From SZAS-79 sp963844255 (GTDB lineage: Bacteria; Pseudomonadota; Gammaproteobacteria; Burkholderiales; SG8-39): a stretch of DNA of 64,000 bases. Below, in pieces: positions 24,942-34,985 of the stretch. Under the pieces are notes generated by a model. It saw only the letters and a program-made list of their open reading frames with translations, was not told the DNA's origin and did not search any database. The DNA lies in assembly GCA_963844255.1 (NCBI GenBank), contig CAWJNP010000025.1:11865-75864 (forward strand), in the 5' to 3' direction. The stretch's first letter is position 1. The number at the start of each line of letters is the position of its first letter. The position numbers and the translations under genes were made by a program.

Positions 24942-25451
24942 ATGAGAAAGCATTTGAATTTAATAGTCGCCACGGCTGCTACGGCAGTCATGGCCTTGTC
25001 AGGCGGAACTGCGGCGCTGGCTGCAGGCTACGACGACCGCGATGCGCTGCAGGGCGCCAAGGAGGTCAAGGTCGCCTTCGACATTACGGCCGGTGACGCG
25101 AAGGTGCTCTTGGCGCGGCTAAACATCATCGACGAAACGCGCCAATCGCTGATCAATCAGGGCGTGACGCCACACTTCATCATCTCGTTTCGTGGCGGTG
25201 CTACGAAGCTTGTGCAGACCGACATGTCGAAGGTAAAGGCCGAAGACCGGGAGATCGCGACAAAAATCGCCGCGAAGCTCGCCGAGATGCGCAGTTCGAA
25301 AGGCGTCGACAACGTCGAACAATGTGCGGTCGCGGTTCGCGAGCAGGGCACGCGCCCGGAAGACGTGGTGCCTTCGGTGAAGGTCGTCGGGAACGCATGG
25401 ATATCCCTGATGGCTTACCAGAATCGCGGATATGCCTACATCTCGCCTTGA
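24942..25451 (+). CDS. exported DsrE-family protein
   Basis: This 169-aa protein has a signal peptide of about 27 residues (MRKHLNLIVATAATAVMALSGG). The mature part is a DsrE/TusD-like fold (VKVAFDITAGDAKVLLARLNIID, HFIISFRGGATKLV), with a Cys in VEQCAVAVRE near residue 125. Periplasmic DsrE-like proteins occur with sulfur-oxidation and rhodanese genes and may carry sulfane sulfur. It has a strong AAAGGAG Shine-Dalgarno and follows tlpA after 40 bp. Confidence 0.85.
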   Translation: MRKHLNLIVATAATAVMALSGGTAALAAGYDDRDALQGAKEVKVAFDITAGDAKVLLARLNIIDETRQSLINQGVTPHFIISFRGGATKLVQTDMSKVKAEDREIATKIAAKLAEMRSSKGVDNVEQCAVAVREQGTRPEDVVPSVKVVGNAWISLMAYQNRGYAYISP

Positions 25452-25478
25452 TATTCTGATTCCCTGCCGGAGACCATC

Positions 25479-26474
25479 TTGAGAACCTTGACGGCACTGC
25501 TGCTCTTCTCGCTTGCCGGCCTTGCCTGCGCCGAGGACCGGATCATCGTCGACCGTGGCTACGTACAGGAAGCGGCCAGGCGTGACGTCCCGATCCTCGA
25601 TGTGCGTAATGCCGTCGAATACCGGAAGGGGCATCTTCCCGGCGCGATCAACATCGGGGATGTCGCACAGGTCCTGCGCGACAGCAACGCCGAGGACTTC
25701 ATCGCCATCGAGCGAATCGAAAAAATCCTCGGCGCCGCCGGCATCGATCCGGCGCACGAGATCATCGTCTACGGAAATCGTGGCGCGTGGAATCCCTATT
25801 TCGGCCGGTACACGATGCAGTATTTCGGCGGCAGGCAGGCTCGCGTGTATCACGACGGGATCGAAGACTGGATCGCCGCCGGTCTCCCGGTTTCACGCGA
25901 AGAGACCAGGCGGCCACCGATTTCGCTTACGCTGAAACCCAACCCCGATGCAAGCGTATCCACGCGCGACGTCGTTGCACGGCTGAACCGGAGCGACGTG
26001 CAGATCGTCGATGCACGCACGCCGCGCGAGTTCTCGGGTGAAGACATTCGCGCCATCCGGGGCGGCCATATTCCGGGAGCAGTCAACATTCCGTACGAAC
26101 AGAACTGGGTCGATCCTTCCACACCGCAAAAACTCGCGAAGCGCGAAGTGGCCGATTCGTCGGGGATGTCGCTCAAACCGGTGGAGAAATTGAAGGCGCT
26201 TTATGCCGGTCTCGATCCAAGCAAGGAGACAATCGTCTACTGTCAGAGCGGCGCTCGCGCGGCCGAAACCGCCGGCGTATTGCAGCAACTGGGCTTTACC
26301 AAGGTCAAGGTCTATGACTCGTCCTGGCTGGGCTACGGCAATACGCTCGATGCACCGGCCAACAAAGTGACCTTCTTCAACGTCGGACTCCTGAACGGCA
26401 AAATCGCCGCAATGCAAAACCGCATTGATCATCTTGAGCGCGAACTTGCCGGGACGAAGGCAGGCGGGAAATAG
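25479..26474 (+). CDS. exported two-domain rhodanese
   Basis: This 331-aa protein starts with TTG and a signal peptide ending at LACAE (residue 19). It has two rhodanese domains, about 20-145 and 160-295. The first has a non-catalytic loop (VYGNRGAWN). The second has CQSGARAAETAG (Cys near 255), the catalytic persulfide loop. The last 25 residues form a coiled coil (NGKIAAMQNRIDHLERELAG). It is probably a periplasmic sulfurtransferase, last gene of the sulfur module, facing the selenoprotein gene across a hairpin. Confidence 0.9.
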   Translation: MRTLTALLLFSLAGLACAEDRIIVDRGYVQEAARRDVPILDVRNAVEYRKGHLPGAINIGDVAQVLRDSNAEDFIAIERIEKILGAAGIDPAHEIIVYGNRGAWNPYFGRYTMQYFGGRQARVYHDGIEDWIAAGLPVSREETRRPPISLTLKPNPDASVSTRDVVARLNRSDVQIVDARTPREFSGEDIRAIRGGHIPGAVNIPYEQNWVDPSTPQKLAKREVADSSGMSLKPVEKLKALYAGLDPSKETIVYCQSGARAAETAGVLQQLGFTKVKVYDSSWLGYGNTLDAPANKVTFFNVGLLNGKIAAMQNRIDHLERELAGTKAGGK

Positions 26475-26520
26475 ACGCAATACCGCCCCGGACGGATTTG
26501 CAAATAAAATCTGGACCACC

Positions 26521-26548
26521 CCCAGTGCCGACATTGTGCGGCACTGGG
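26521..26548. terminator. hairpin between convergent genes
   Basis: CCCAGTGCCG, ACATTGTG, CGGCACTGGG: a perfect 10-bp stem with 8-nt loop, 46 bp after the rhodanese stop and 74 bp from the end of the selenoprotein gene. No U-tract follows, so it may be a rho-type or stabilising hairpin. Confidence 0.55.
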
Positions 26549-26622
26549 TCAGGAAACATCACTACGCGGCAGAAGTCCTCAATGAACGGATTGAGGGTCA
26601 GGCCAGGCGCTGAATCCGACGG

Positions 26623-27492
26623 CTACGAGGATTTGAGCCGCAGCGCCGCCGCCTGCCGCAGACGGCGTTCCTCACCGATTGCACGCAGCCTTTCAAGCTC
26701 GACCGGATCGACCCGGCCGTAGCGCTCCCGCCAGCCCGGGTCTTCCTTCCACCTGAAGGGTGCCTCCAGGGTGGTGCGCGGCCCGGGCGCGGTTTCCAGC
26801 AACCCCAGTGCTGTCGCGACGACCTCGCGTTGCATGTCCGCGCGCCAGGGATAGCCGCAGGGATTGCCAAGCGGGAAGTCGGTAAAGACGAACCGTGCGA
26901 CGCCACAGTGTTCAACCACGTCGCGCGCCGATCCGATCATGACGGTCGGCAGGCCGTTGGCCTCGAGGTGCCGTGCAACCAGACTCACGGTCTGGTGGCA
27001 CACCGGTCACAAGGCGCTGAGCAGGACCGCGTCGACCCGGTCCTCGCGCAGTCGCGCAAGGATTTCGGGGACATCTTCCTCGATCGTCTTACGCTGACTG
27101 TATTCGGTCGGCACGCCGTGAAAGCGCGCCGCGATTGCGCGGATCATGCCTTCGCGTGCGAGGCCGGCTGCGGTCTTGATCGGCATGAAACTCTCGCGAT
27201 CCTCGGTATGGGTCGACTCGCGATCCCATGCGAGGTTGTCGGTATTGAGTTCGGGCAGTGGATCGGTCATGCCCGACCAGACATGCTTGACACCTTTTTC
27301 GTCTCGGTTCGAGCGGTCGGGAGGATTTGCGGTGGTGACCAGGCCGATGCGTGCTTCGGCCAGCGGCTTCGCCAGTCGCGCGAATGGAGTCTCGGCATGG
27401 GTCGCCCAGACATAGTCCTTCTCGTACCCGAGTGCCCGGTAGTAGTCGCGGGTACGTTCGATATAGCGGATCGGCTCTTCGTTGTCTGGCAT
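26623..27492 (-). CDS. GrdB/PrdB-family selenoprotein with in-frame UGA (Sec162)
   Basis: This 289-aa protein belongs to the glycine/sarcosine/betaine/D-proline reductase selenoprotein B family. The ATG at 27492 starts MPDNEEPIRYIERTRDYY. The same frame continues across a TGA at 27009-27007, between LLSAL and PVCHQTVSLVARH, so the codon falls in a UxxC redox motif (Sec162-P-V-C165). Downstream GLPTVMI and NPCGYPW are family-typical. Five nucleotides after the TGA a hairpin forms (see the SECIS entry). In family members the UxxC position holds Cys or Sec. The genes selA/B/C/D are not in this window. The alternatives are a stop mutation splitting the gene or a sequencing error in a Cys codon (TGC/TGT). 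The GrdB partner genes of a full glycine reductase are absent, so the electron source and substrate are unknown. Confidence 0.85.
26973..27001 (-). promoter_or_regulatory. putative bacterial SECIS hairpin
   Basis: In mRNA sense, starting 5 nt after the TGA: GUGC, C, ACCAGAC, loop CGUGA, GUCUGGU, U, GCAC. This gives a 7-bp perfect upper stem, one C-U mismatch and a 4-bp lower stem. The loop contains GU about 20 nt after the UGA, close to the G-U that SelB reads in the E. coli fdhF element. The position is right for bacterial selenocysteine insertion. Confidence 0.65.
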
Positions 27493-27618
27493 GGCGGAAA
27501 TCCTGTTCTTGTGCTGTGCAGGAAATTCTACCCGTTCATGTCCGGGCCGCAAGCGCTTGCAGCCGGCCGCATGCTAGTCTGCCATTTCGGCAATTCGACT
27601 TCCGGGAGCAGGCACGCC

Positions 27619-28719
27619 ATGTCGCATTCGCACCCCGAATATCCCGGCACCGCCGGCGTGCTCGGCGGGCTTCGGTTCGTCACCTGCAGCATGACCGAAT
27701 CAGGCCACGCCCACGCGCATTCGCGCCGCCGTGAAACCATCGTCTCGGGCAAGCGCGCCAGGGTCATCGACGTCCACGCCCACTGCGCCGTGCCCGAGGC
27801 CATGGCACTTGTGGGTCTCAAGCTCGGCGGGCCAGCCATGCGTCCCGACCTGCACATGGGCACGGCACTGGCGGAGCGGCTGGCCGCGATGGACGCGCAG
27901 GGCATCGACATGGAAGTGCTCAGCATCAATCCCTGGTGGTACAAGGCCGAGCGCGACCTGGCAGAGCAGATCATCCGGATCCAGAACGAAAAGCTCGCCG
28001 AAGCCTGTGCCGCCACGCCCGATCGCTTCCTCGGCTTTGCCTCAGTCGCACTCCAGCACCCGGAACTTGCGGCAAGGCAACTCGAGGAAGGCGTGAAGAA
28101 ATACGGCCTGCGCGGCGCGGCGATCGGCGGAAGCGTGGCCGGATTCGAACTCAGCGACCCGAAGTTCCACCCGTTCTGGGCCAAGGCCGAAGAACTCGGT
28201 GTGCTGGTCTTCATCCACCCGCAGGCGGACGGCGCGACCACCGATATCGCCAAACGCCTCAAGGGCGCCGGCGGCCTCGAGAACGTGATCGGATTTCCGC
28301 TCGAGACCACGATCGCGCTCTCGCACCTGATCTTCGAGGGGACGCTGGATCGCTTTCCCGGTGTGAAGATCTGCGGCGCGCACGGCGGCGGCTACCTGCC
28401 CTCCTACATGGCACGCTCGGACCGCGGCTGCGTCGCGCGTCCCGACCTGTGCACCGGCGGCCCCGACGGCCCGTTGAAGAAGAACCCGACCGCGTACCTC
28501 AAGCAGCTCTACTACGACACGATGGTGTTTTCGCCCGAAGCGATCCGCCACCTTGCTGCCGAGGTCGGCGCGGGTCAGCTGATGCTTGGTACCGACTATC
28601 CGTTTCCGTGGACTACGACCGCGGTGGATGAGGTCATGGACACGCCCGGGCTGTCGGACGCGCAGAAGATCGCGATTCTCGGCGGCACCGCCGCGCGTCT
28701 GCTCGGCATTGCGGCCTAG
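27619..28719 (+). CDS. ACMSD-like amidohydrolase
   Basis: This 366-aa metal-dependent hydrolase of the aminocarboxymuconate-semialdehyde decarboxylase superfamily has VIDVHAHCAVPEA (HxH metal ligands, near residues 53-55). IHPQAD, GAHGGGYLPSYM and GTDYPFPW supply the remaining His and Asp ligands. The first 45 residues are an extra His-rich N-terminus (MSHSHPEY, GHAHAHSR) not typical of the family. The start ATG follows GGGAG. The family includes decarboxylases and hydratases of aromatic-acid pathways. A GST gene follows 10 bp later. Confidence 0.88.
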   Translation: MSHSHPEYPGTAGVLGGLRFVTCSMTESGHAHAHSRRRETIVSGKRARVIDVHAHCAVPEAMALVGLKLGGPAMRPDLHMGTALAERLAAMDAQGIDMEVLSINPWWYKAERDLAEQIIRIQNEKLAEACAATPDRFLGFASVALQHPELAARQLEEGVKKYGLRGAAIGGSVAGFELSDPKFHPFWAKAEELGVLVFIHPQADGATTDIAKRLKGAGGLENVIGFPLETTIALSHLIFEGTLDRFPGVKICGAHGGGYLPSYMARSDRGCVARPDLCTGGPDGPLKKNPTAYLKQLYYDTMVFSPEAIRHLAAEVGAGQLMLGTDYPFPWTTTAVDEVMDTPGLSDAQKIAILGGTAARLLGIAA

Positions 28720-28729
28720 CCACGGGAGC

Positions 28730-29407
28730 ATGGCCGTGATCACCGTTCACCACTTGAACAACTCCCGCTCGCAACGCGTGCTCTGGCTGCTGGAAGAACT
28801 CGGCGTCGACTACGAGATCCGGCGCTACCAGCGAGATTCCCAGACCATGCTCGCGCCGCCGGAACTGCGTGCGGTGCATCCACTGGGCAAATCGCCCGTG
28901 ATCACCGACGGCGAACTTACGATTGCCGAATCCGGCGCGATCGTGGAATACCTCGTCGAGCGCTACGGCAAGGGAAGGCTGATCCCGGCTGCAGGAACCC
29001 CCGAGCGCCTGCGCTATACCTACTGGTTGCATTTCGCCGAGGGCACCGCGATGCCGCCTCTCGTGATGAAACTCGTGTTCGGACGGATCGCCAACGGGCC
29101 TATGCCGTTCTTCGTCAAGCCAATTGCGCGTGGCATCGCGAACAAGGTGCTGACGAGCTTTATCGATCCGAACCTGAACGCCCAGTTTGATTTCATGGAG
29201 GCCGAACTCGGCAGGTCCGCCTGGTTTGCCGGCGGCGAATTCAGCGCGGCCGACATCCAGATGAGCTTCCCGCTCGAAGCAGCCGCCGCCCGTGGCGGGC
29301 TGGATGCTTCACGGCCGAGGATGATGGCATTTCTGGATCGGATTCATGCGATGCCGGCCTACCAGCGCGCCCTGGAGAAGGGTGGTCCGTTCGCACTGCT
29401 GCGTTAG
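28730..29407 (+). CDS. glutathione S-transferase
   Basis: This 225-aa cytosolic GST has a thioredoxin-like N-domain (residues 1-80, HHLNNSRSQRVLWLLEELG with the catalytic Ser candidate near residue 10, PLGKSPVITDG, AESGAIVEYL). The alpha-helical C-domain ends in AADIQMSFPLEAAA. It belongs to the beta/theta-like proteobacterial group. It starts 10 bp after the amidohydrolase stop with GGGAGC, so the two form an operon; together they may handle an aromatic substrate. Confidence 0.92.
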   Translation: MAVITVHHLNNSRSQRVLWLLEELGVDYEIRRYQRDSQTMLAPPELRAVHPLGKSPVITDGELTIAESGAIVEYLVERYGKGRLIPAAGTPERLRYTYWLHFAEGTAMPPLVMKLVFGRIANGPMPFFVKPIARGIANKVLTSFIDPNLNAQFDFMEAELGRSAWFAGGEFSAADIQMSFPLEAAAARGGLDASRPRMMAFLDRIHAMPAYQRALEKGGPFALLR

Positions 29408-29568
29408 TCCGAATTTCGGTCAGATGCGCCGCAAGCCGGCTTTACATCATGTCGGCATTGGCGAATCCCTCAGGAAAGCGCAGAATTCTTTGATCGTTGT
29501 ATAGCCGTATCAGAACCGCGGCGATTCAATCGATCTAATATTGCGCCGCAGTCTGCAGCAGGAGGGGT

Positions 29569-32097
29569 ATGCCCGGCACGATTCAGCGGCCCAAGCACCG
29601 CATCGAACAGCTGATCACACGCGCCACGCTGTGGTTGCTCGTGTTCTTCAGCTTCGTCGCATCAGCAGCGATTCTGTTGCTGCTCCCGCATGGTCCCGAG
29701 GCCGGAAACTCGGCACGCATCGCGGCGCCGATTGCGATCTTTATCGGCTGCCTCGCAGCGGTCGTCATTGCACGGTCGGGCCGCCCCAGGCTAGGCGCAA
29801 GCCTGGTCATCACGGTCGCTTATGTGGTGATCCTCAACTATGTCATCGCGGGCAGGCTGGGGTTGCACAGCTACGCCAATGCCCTGATAGCAATATTGAT
29901 CGTCGTCACCGCACTGCTGATCGGACATCGCGCTGGAGTGGCGGCGGCATTGATCGCAATTGTCACGGCAGTCGCGCTCAGCTTGCTCGAGCACTACGGC
30001 GGCCTGGTCGATCCGCACGCCGTCGCGGCGATCCCTGCGGCGAACATCCTGATCGTTTACTGCATCCTCTACGGCGCCATTGGTGCCGTGCTTTATGTAT
30101 TTTCGAGGACATTTCGCGAAACCCTGCAGTCCACCGAGGATCAGGAACTGCGTTTCCGCCAATTGTTCGATGTCGCGCCGCTCGGATACGTAATCCATCG
30201 GGAAGGTCGCATCCTGATGATCAATCAGGCCGCAGCCACGGCAAGCGGTTTCGACGTCCCGGACAAAATGATCGCAATGAACATCTTCGACTTGCTCCCT
30301 GAAGAGCAGCTTGAGCATGCGCGCAGGCACCTGGCATCGGCGATCGGGGTCGCGCCCGGCACCACCGTATCGACCGAATTTCGCATCAAGCTGCCGGACG
30401 GCAGGCTGCGTCAATTCGAGACCACCAGCACCCCGATCATGCTCGCCGACGGTCCGGCCTTGTTCACCATGATGCGCGATGTCACCAGGGCACGCGAGGC
30501 AAGCATCGCGCTGGCCGCCGCCAAGGAGCAAGCGGAATCCTCGAGCCGGGCGAAATCGGAATTCCTGGCGAACATGAGCCACGAGATTCGCACACCGCTG
30601 AATGGCATTCTGGGGATGGCGGACCTGCTGCGCAGCACGCCACTGAACGCGGAGCAACGACGGTACGGGGAGGCGATCGCCACGTCCGGACGTTCGTTGC
30701 GCGACCTTCTTGGGAGCGTCCTCGATCTGGCGAAGATAGAGGCCGGCAGAATGATGCTGGAACAGAAGAATTTCGACCTTTCGCGCATGGTCGCCGAACT
30801 CGAATCGATCTATTGGGAACTGGCCGGCGGACGCGCAAACACCTTCATGGCGCAGGTGGACCTGACAGAAAAGAGCCTTCTCCGAGGCGACCCGCTTCGG
30901 GTCCGCCAGGTTCTCGGAAACCTTCTGGACAATGCGGTCAAGTTCACCGAAGGCGGCCGCATTGATTTCGGGGTTCGGGTGGTCGATTCGCCGCCGGGCG
31001 ACGCACGCAGGTGGATGCTCTTCACGGTGCAGGACACTGGCATCGGGATGAGCAAGGAGACGCTAGAAAAAGTATTTCAACCGTTCACCCAGGCCGATAC
31101 TTCGACGACGCGCCGATATGGCGGAACCGGTCTCGGGCTGTCAATCGCTCGCAGCCTGGTCGAACTCATGGACGGGACACTGGACGTGGAAAGTGCGCCG
31201 GGGATCGGTTCCAAATTCAGCGTGCGTCTGCCGTTCGAGGAGGCCCCGGAGACGTTCGAGGCGGTGGCGGCCTCGATGGACAGAATGGTTGGCATACCCG
31301 GGCCCGCCAGCGGCGTTGGCTCGCTCTCGGTACTTCTGGTGGAAGAAAATGACGTCAACCAGGAAGTGGCACGCACGATGCTGGAATTGGCCGGACACCA
31401 GGTGCAGGTGGCACGCGATGGTGCCGAGGGCGTGCGCCTGTGGACACGCGGGCGATTCGACTGCCTGCTCATGGACTGCCAGATGCCGGTCATGGACGGC
31501 TATGAAGCCACGCGACTGATCCGCTCCAGCGAAATGGCGCGGGGCACCCGGCGCGTCCGGATTGTGGCGCTCACTGCCAGCACCATGGCCGGAGACCGCG
31601 AGCGGTGCCTGGCGGCCGGCATGGACGATTTTCTCGCAAAGCCATTCGAGTCGGCCGAACTGCTCGCGGCGGTCCGCGGGGACGCATTTCACACTGAGCT
31701 CAGGCCTGTCTCTTCAGGCAACCTGGCCTCGTTCGACCCGGGCTCACTCGCAGGCATGCTGAAACTGGACCGGAATCAACCGGGATTCATCGGCAAACTA
31801 CTCGCCCTTTTTGTGCGTAGCACACCCGAGCAGATCGGTCAGGTTGCCGGCGTGACGGACGAAACAGCGACATCGGCGGAGCGTGCGGCGCATACGCTGA
31901 AGTCCACCGCTACGCGTTTTGGCCTGCATGCACTTGCCGGCCTGGCGGCCGAGGCGGAAACTGCCTTGCACGCAGGCCGGCAGGATCTGGCGCGCGAACT
32001 GGCTGAAGCCATGCTCGATGAGTTTGCGCATGCCAGGCCGCTGCTGTTCGAGCACCTGGAAGGTATTGGACACGGCGCCGCCTCGCGTCTGAACTAA
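29569..32097 (+). CDS. hybrid sensor histidine kinase (PAS-HisKA-HATPase-REC-HPt)
   Basis: This 842-aa membrane hybrid kinase has residues 20-195 with about six hydrophobic helices. A PAS domain runs about 195-320. The HisKA box SHEIRTPLNG has His338. HATPase_c has NLLDNAVKF, DTGIGM and GGTGLGLSIARSL. The receiver runs about 587-715 and has phospho-acceptor Asp636 in MDCQMPVMDG. An HPt domain at the end has His775 in AAHTLKSTATRFG. The acidic pair that usually reads DD or ED is VEENDVN here (Glu-Glu), a minor oddity. There is no cognate response regulator beside it. RBS AGGAGG is strong. It probably passes phosphate to a distant regulator. Confidence 0.93.
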   Translation: MPGTIQRPKHRIEQLITRATLWLLVFFSFVASAAILLLLPHGPEAGNSARIAAPIAIFIGCLAAVVIARSGRPRLGASLVITVAYVVILNYVIAGRLGLHSYANALIAILIVVTALLIGHRAGVAAALIAIVTAVALSLLEHYGGLVDPHAVAAIPAANILIVYCILYGAIGAVLYVFSRTFRETLQSTEDQELRFRQLFDVAPLGYVIHREGRILMINQAAATASGFDVPDKMIAMNIFDLLPEEQLEHARRHLASAIGVAPGTTVSTEFRIKLPDGRLRQFETTSTPIMLADGPALFTMMRDVTRAREASIALAAAKEQAESSSRAKSEFLANMSHEIRTPLNGILGMADLLRSTPLNAEQRRYGEAIATSGRSLRDLLGSVLDLAKIEAGRMMLEQKNFDLSRMVAELESIYWELAGGRANTFMAQVDLTEKSLLRGDPLRVRQVLGNLLDNAVKFTEGGRIDFGVRVVDSPPGDARRWMLFTVQDTGIGMSKETLEKVFQPFTQADTSTTRRYGGTGLGLSIARSLVELMDGTLDVESAPGIGSKFSVRLPFEEAPETFEAVAASMDRMVGIPGPASGVGSLSVLLVEENDVNQEVARTMLELAGHQVQVARDGAEGVRLWTRGRFDCLLMDCQMPVMDGYEATRLIRSSEMARGTRRVRIVALTASTMAGDRERCLAAGMDDFLAKPFESAELLAAVRGDAFHTELRPVSSGNLASFDPGSLAGMLKLDRNQPGFIGKLLALFVRSTPEQIGQVAGVTDETATSAERAAHTLKSTATRFGLHALAGLAAEAETALHAGRQDLARELAEAMLDEFAHARPLLFEHLEGIGHGAASRLN

Positions 32098-32204
32098 CGC
32101 ATTCTGTGCCTGTACATGGCTTGCTTTCAGGTGCCGCCAGAGCCTGGACAGGGGCTTCGAAACTGCGCTCACTTCCGCTGTCTTGTTACGGCACAATAGC
32201 CCCA

Positions 32205-34985
32205 TGAGCTCCGAAACAAAGAAAGTCCCGATCTTCTGCTACCAGTGCGTGGCCGGCCCCGACCTCATGAAGGTGGAGGTCAAGGACGGCGTTGCCATGC
32301 GCATCGAGTCCAACTACGACATCAGTGGCCAGCATCCGGGCGGCGGGCGTGTCTGCGTGAAGGCCTACGGGCTGATCCAGAAAACCTACAACCCGAACCG
32401 CATCAAGTCGCCGATGAAGCGCACCAACCCGAAGAAGGGTCGCTTTGAGGACCCCGGGTTCGTGCCGATCTCATGGAAGGAAGCGCTGGATCTCGTCGGC
32501 GCAAAGATGCGCGAAGTGCGCGCCAAGGGGTTGAAGAACGAGGAAGGCTTTCCGCGCCTCGCCACCTCCACCGGCGGTGGCGGCACACCGGTGCAGTACA
32601 TGGGCACCTTCCCCGCCTTCATGTCGGCGTGGGGCCCGATCGACCAGGGCTACGGCGCCGGACAGGGCATCAAGTGCTACCACTCAGAACACCTCTACGG
32701 CGAACTCTGGCACCGCGCCTTCATCGTCTCGCCCGACACCCCGTATGTGAACTACATCATCAACTGCGGCAACAACGTCGAGGCCTCGGGCGGCGTGGTG
32801 GGCATCTGGCGCGAAGCCGACGCACGGGTGCGCGGTGCCAAGCGGGTGCAGGTCGAACCGCATCTGTCGATCACCGGCGCAGTCTCGGCCGAATGGGTGC
32901 CGATCAAGCCCAAGACCGATGCGGCGTTCCTGTTCGGTCTGATCCACCGCATCGTGCATGAACGCGGCTGGCGCGAGTCCTGCGACATCCCCTATCTGAA
33001 GAACCGCACGAGTTCGCCCTACCTCGTCGGACCCAACGGCTGGTATCTGCGCGATGCGCAAAGCGGCAAGCCACTGATCTGGGATCTGGCGGATGGTTGT
33101 GCCAAGGCGCACGACGATCCCGGTCTCAAGGATCCTGCACTCGACGGCGAATACACCGTGGCGGGCGTTGAGCATGGGCCAGACGAGGAACGCATCGCGC
33201 ACGAGGCGGCCACTGTCCGCCCGGCGTTCCAGAAGATGCTCGACCACATGCAGACCTATACCGCCGAGTGGGCCGCCGCAGAATGCGACATCCCGGCTGC
33301 GACCATCCGCCGTGTCGCCGACGAATACGTGGCGCACGCCTGCATCGGCCAGACCATCGAGATCGAAGGCAAGACACTGCCCTTCCGGCCGGTCGCGATT
33401 ACCCTTGGCAAGACGGTCAACAACGGCTTCGGCGGATTCCACTGCTGCTGGGCGCGCACACTGCTCGCCGTGCTGGTCGGCGCGCTCGAAGTTCCGGGTG
33501 GCACGCTGGGCACCACGGTCAAGCTCGTGCGGCCCGCCGCCTCGCGCACCGGATCGGTACAGCCGGGCCCCGACGGGCTCATGACCTTCCAGTTCAACGA
33601 CACTTCCAAGGAAGGCTGGATGCGCGACCCGCACATCCGCAGCGGCTACAAGACGCTGGTGCCGCTGGTCTCGGATTCGCCCTGGTCTCCCGCGCTCGGC
33701 CCGGCCCACCTGCCCTGGCTGTTTCAGAAGAAGGCACCGGACAACTGGCCGCGCACCCAGCCGCCGGACATCTGGATCTGCTACCGCACCAACCCGGCGA
33801 TCTCCTCGTGGAACGCGCCGCAGGTCGCCGAACGACTGGCCGAGTTCCCGTTCATCGTCGCGATGGCCTACACGGATGACGAGACCAACCACTTCGCGGA
33901 TGTACTGCTGCCCGAAGCGCTGGACCTCGAGAGCCTGCAACTGATCCGCATCGGCACCACCAAGTTCCAGGAGAACTTCTGGAAGCATGAAGGCTGGGCG
34001 ATCCGCCAGCCGATGATCGACTCGCCCTGCGACACCAGGGACTTCACCGATATCGCCACTGCGCTCGCCGAACAGGCCGGGATTCTGCGACAAGTACGTC
34101 GCCGCGGTGAACCGTGGCGCCGCCGGAACCGCACTGCGCGACCGCAAGGGCCGTTACGACTTCTCGCTCGACGAGACCAAGGCACCGACCCGTGACGAAG
34201 TCTGGGATGCGTTCTGCAAGGCCGCGAGCAGCGAACTGTCCGACGGTGCGGAGGTGCATGACCTCGCCTGGTTCAAGGAAAAGGGCTACATGCTGAAGCC
34301 CTTTCCGCAGCTCGACTGGTACCTGTATCCGGCAATGGAAGAAAAGGGCCTGCGGTTCGAAATGCCCTACCAGGAGCGCGTCACGCGCCACGGGCGCGAG
34401 CTGGCCAACCGCCTCAAGGAATCCGGCATCACCTGGTGGGACGAGCAGCTGAAAGAATACGAGTTCATGCCGAGTTACCTGCAGTTCCCGGAAATGTGGA
34501 TCGAGTACGCGCGTGAATACGACCGCGACCCCGATGAATTCCCGTTCTGGGCCCTGACCGCGCGTTCGATGCAGTACAGCTGGGGCGCCAACGTCGGCCT
34601 GCCGCTGATCAACGAAGTGGCGAACAATATCTCGGGCCATCGCGGCGTGATCATCAACCGCTCAACCGCAAAACGGCTGGGCATCAAGGAGGGTGAGCGC
34701 CTCGTGATCGAGTCGGTCTCCGGCCATACGGAGGGCGAGGCCGTACTGCGCGAGGGCATCCGCCCCGACACGATCCTGATGATCGGCCAGTTCGATCACT
34801 GGAAAACGCCTTACGCCAAGGACCTGAAACTGCCAAGCCTGAATTCGCTCACCGACCTGTCGCTCAAACTGACCGACAGCACCGGCAGCAGCTCGGATGT
34901 GATGCGGGTGCGGATCCGGCGTGCCGCAGGCGGAACCGCGGACAGCGACTATCTCGGATCGCCGGCGCGGAAGGCGAGCGCATGA
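32205..34985 (+). pseudogene. padB: molybdopterin oxidoreductase large subunit, PadB-like, one frameshift (likely error)
   Basis: This is a catalytic subunit of the DMSO-reductase (CISM) type, about 926 aa when repaired. The best resemblance is phenylacetyl-CoA:acceptor oxidoreductase (PadB) and relatives. It begins MSSETKKVPIFCYQC. The N-terminal Fe-S motif shows Cys12, Cys15 and Cys51, but the third Cys of the usual C-x2-C-x3-C is Pro19. The pterin-binding domain has INCGNNVEASGG and VQVEPHLSITGAVSAEW. The C-terminal cap has RHGRELANRL and GHRGVIINRSTAKRLGIKEGERL. The frame breaks near 34087-34091 (AGIL to DKYVAAVNRGAAG). One extra base would repair it. It is coupled to the Fe-S/anchor gene (ATGA). 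There is no Tat signal visible. Confidence 0.78.

Noticed and set aside
28730..29407. Microbial-type aromatic dehalogenase rather than GST
   Set aside because: The full N- and C-terminal GST domains are present and nothing specific to dehalogenases is visible.
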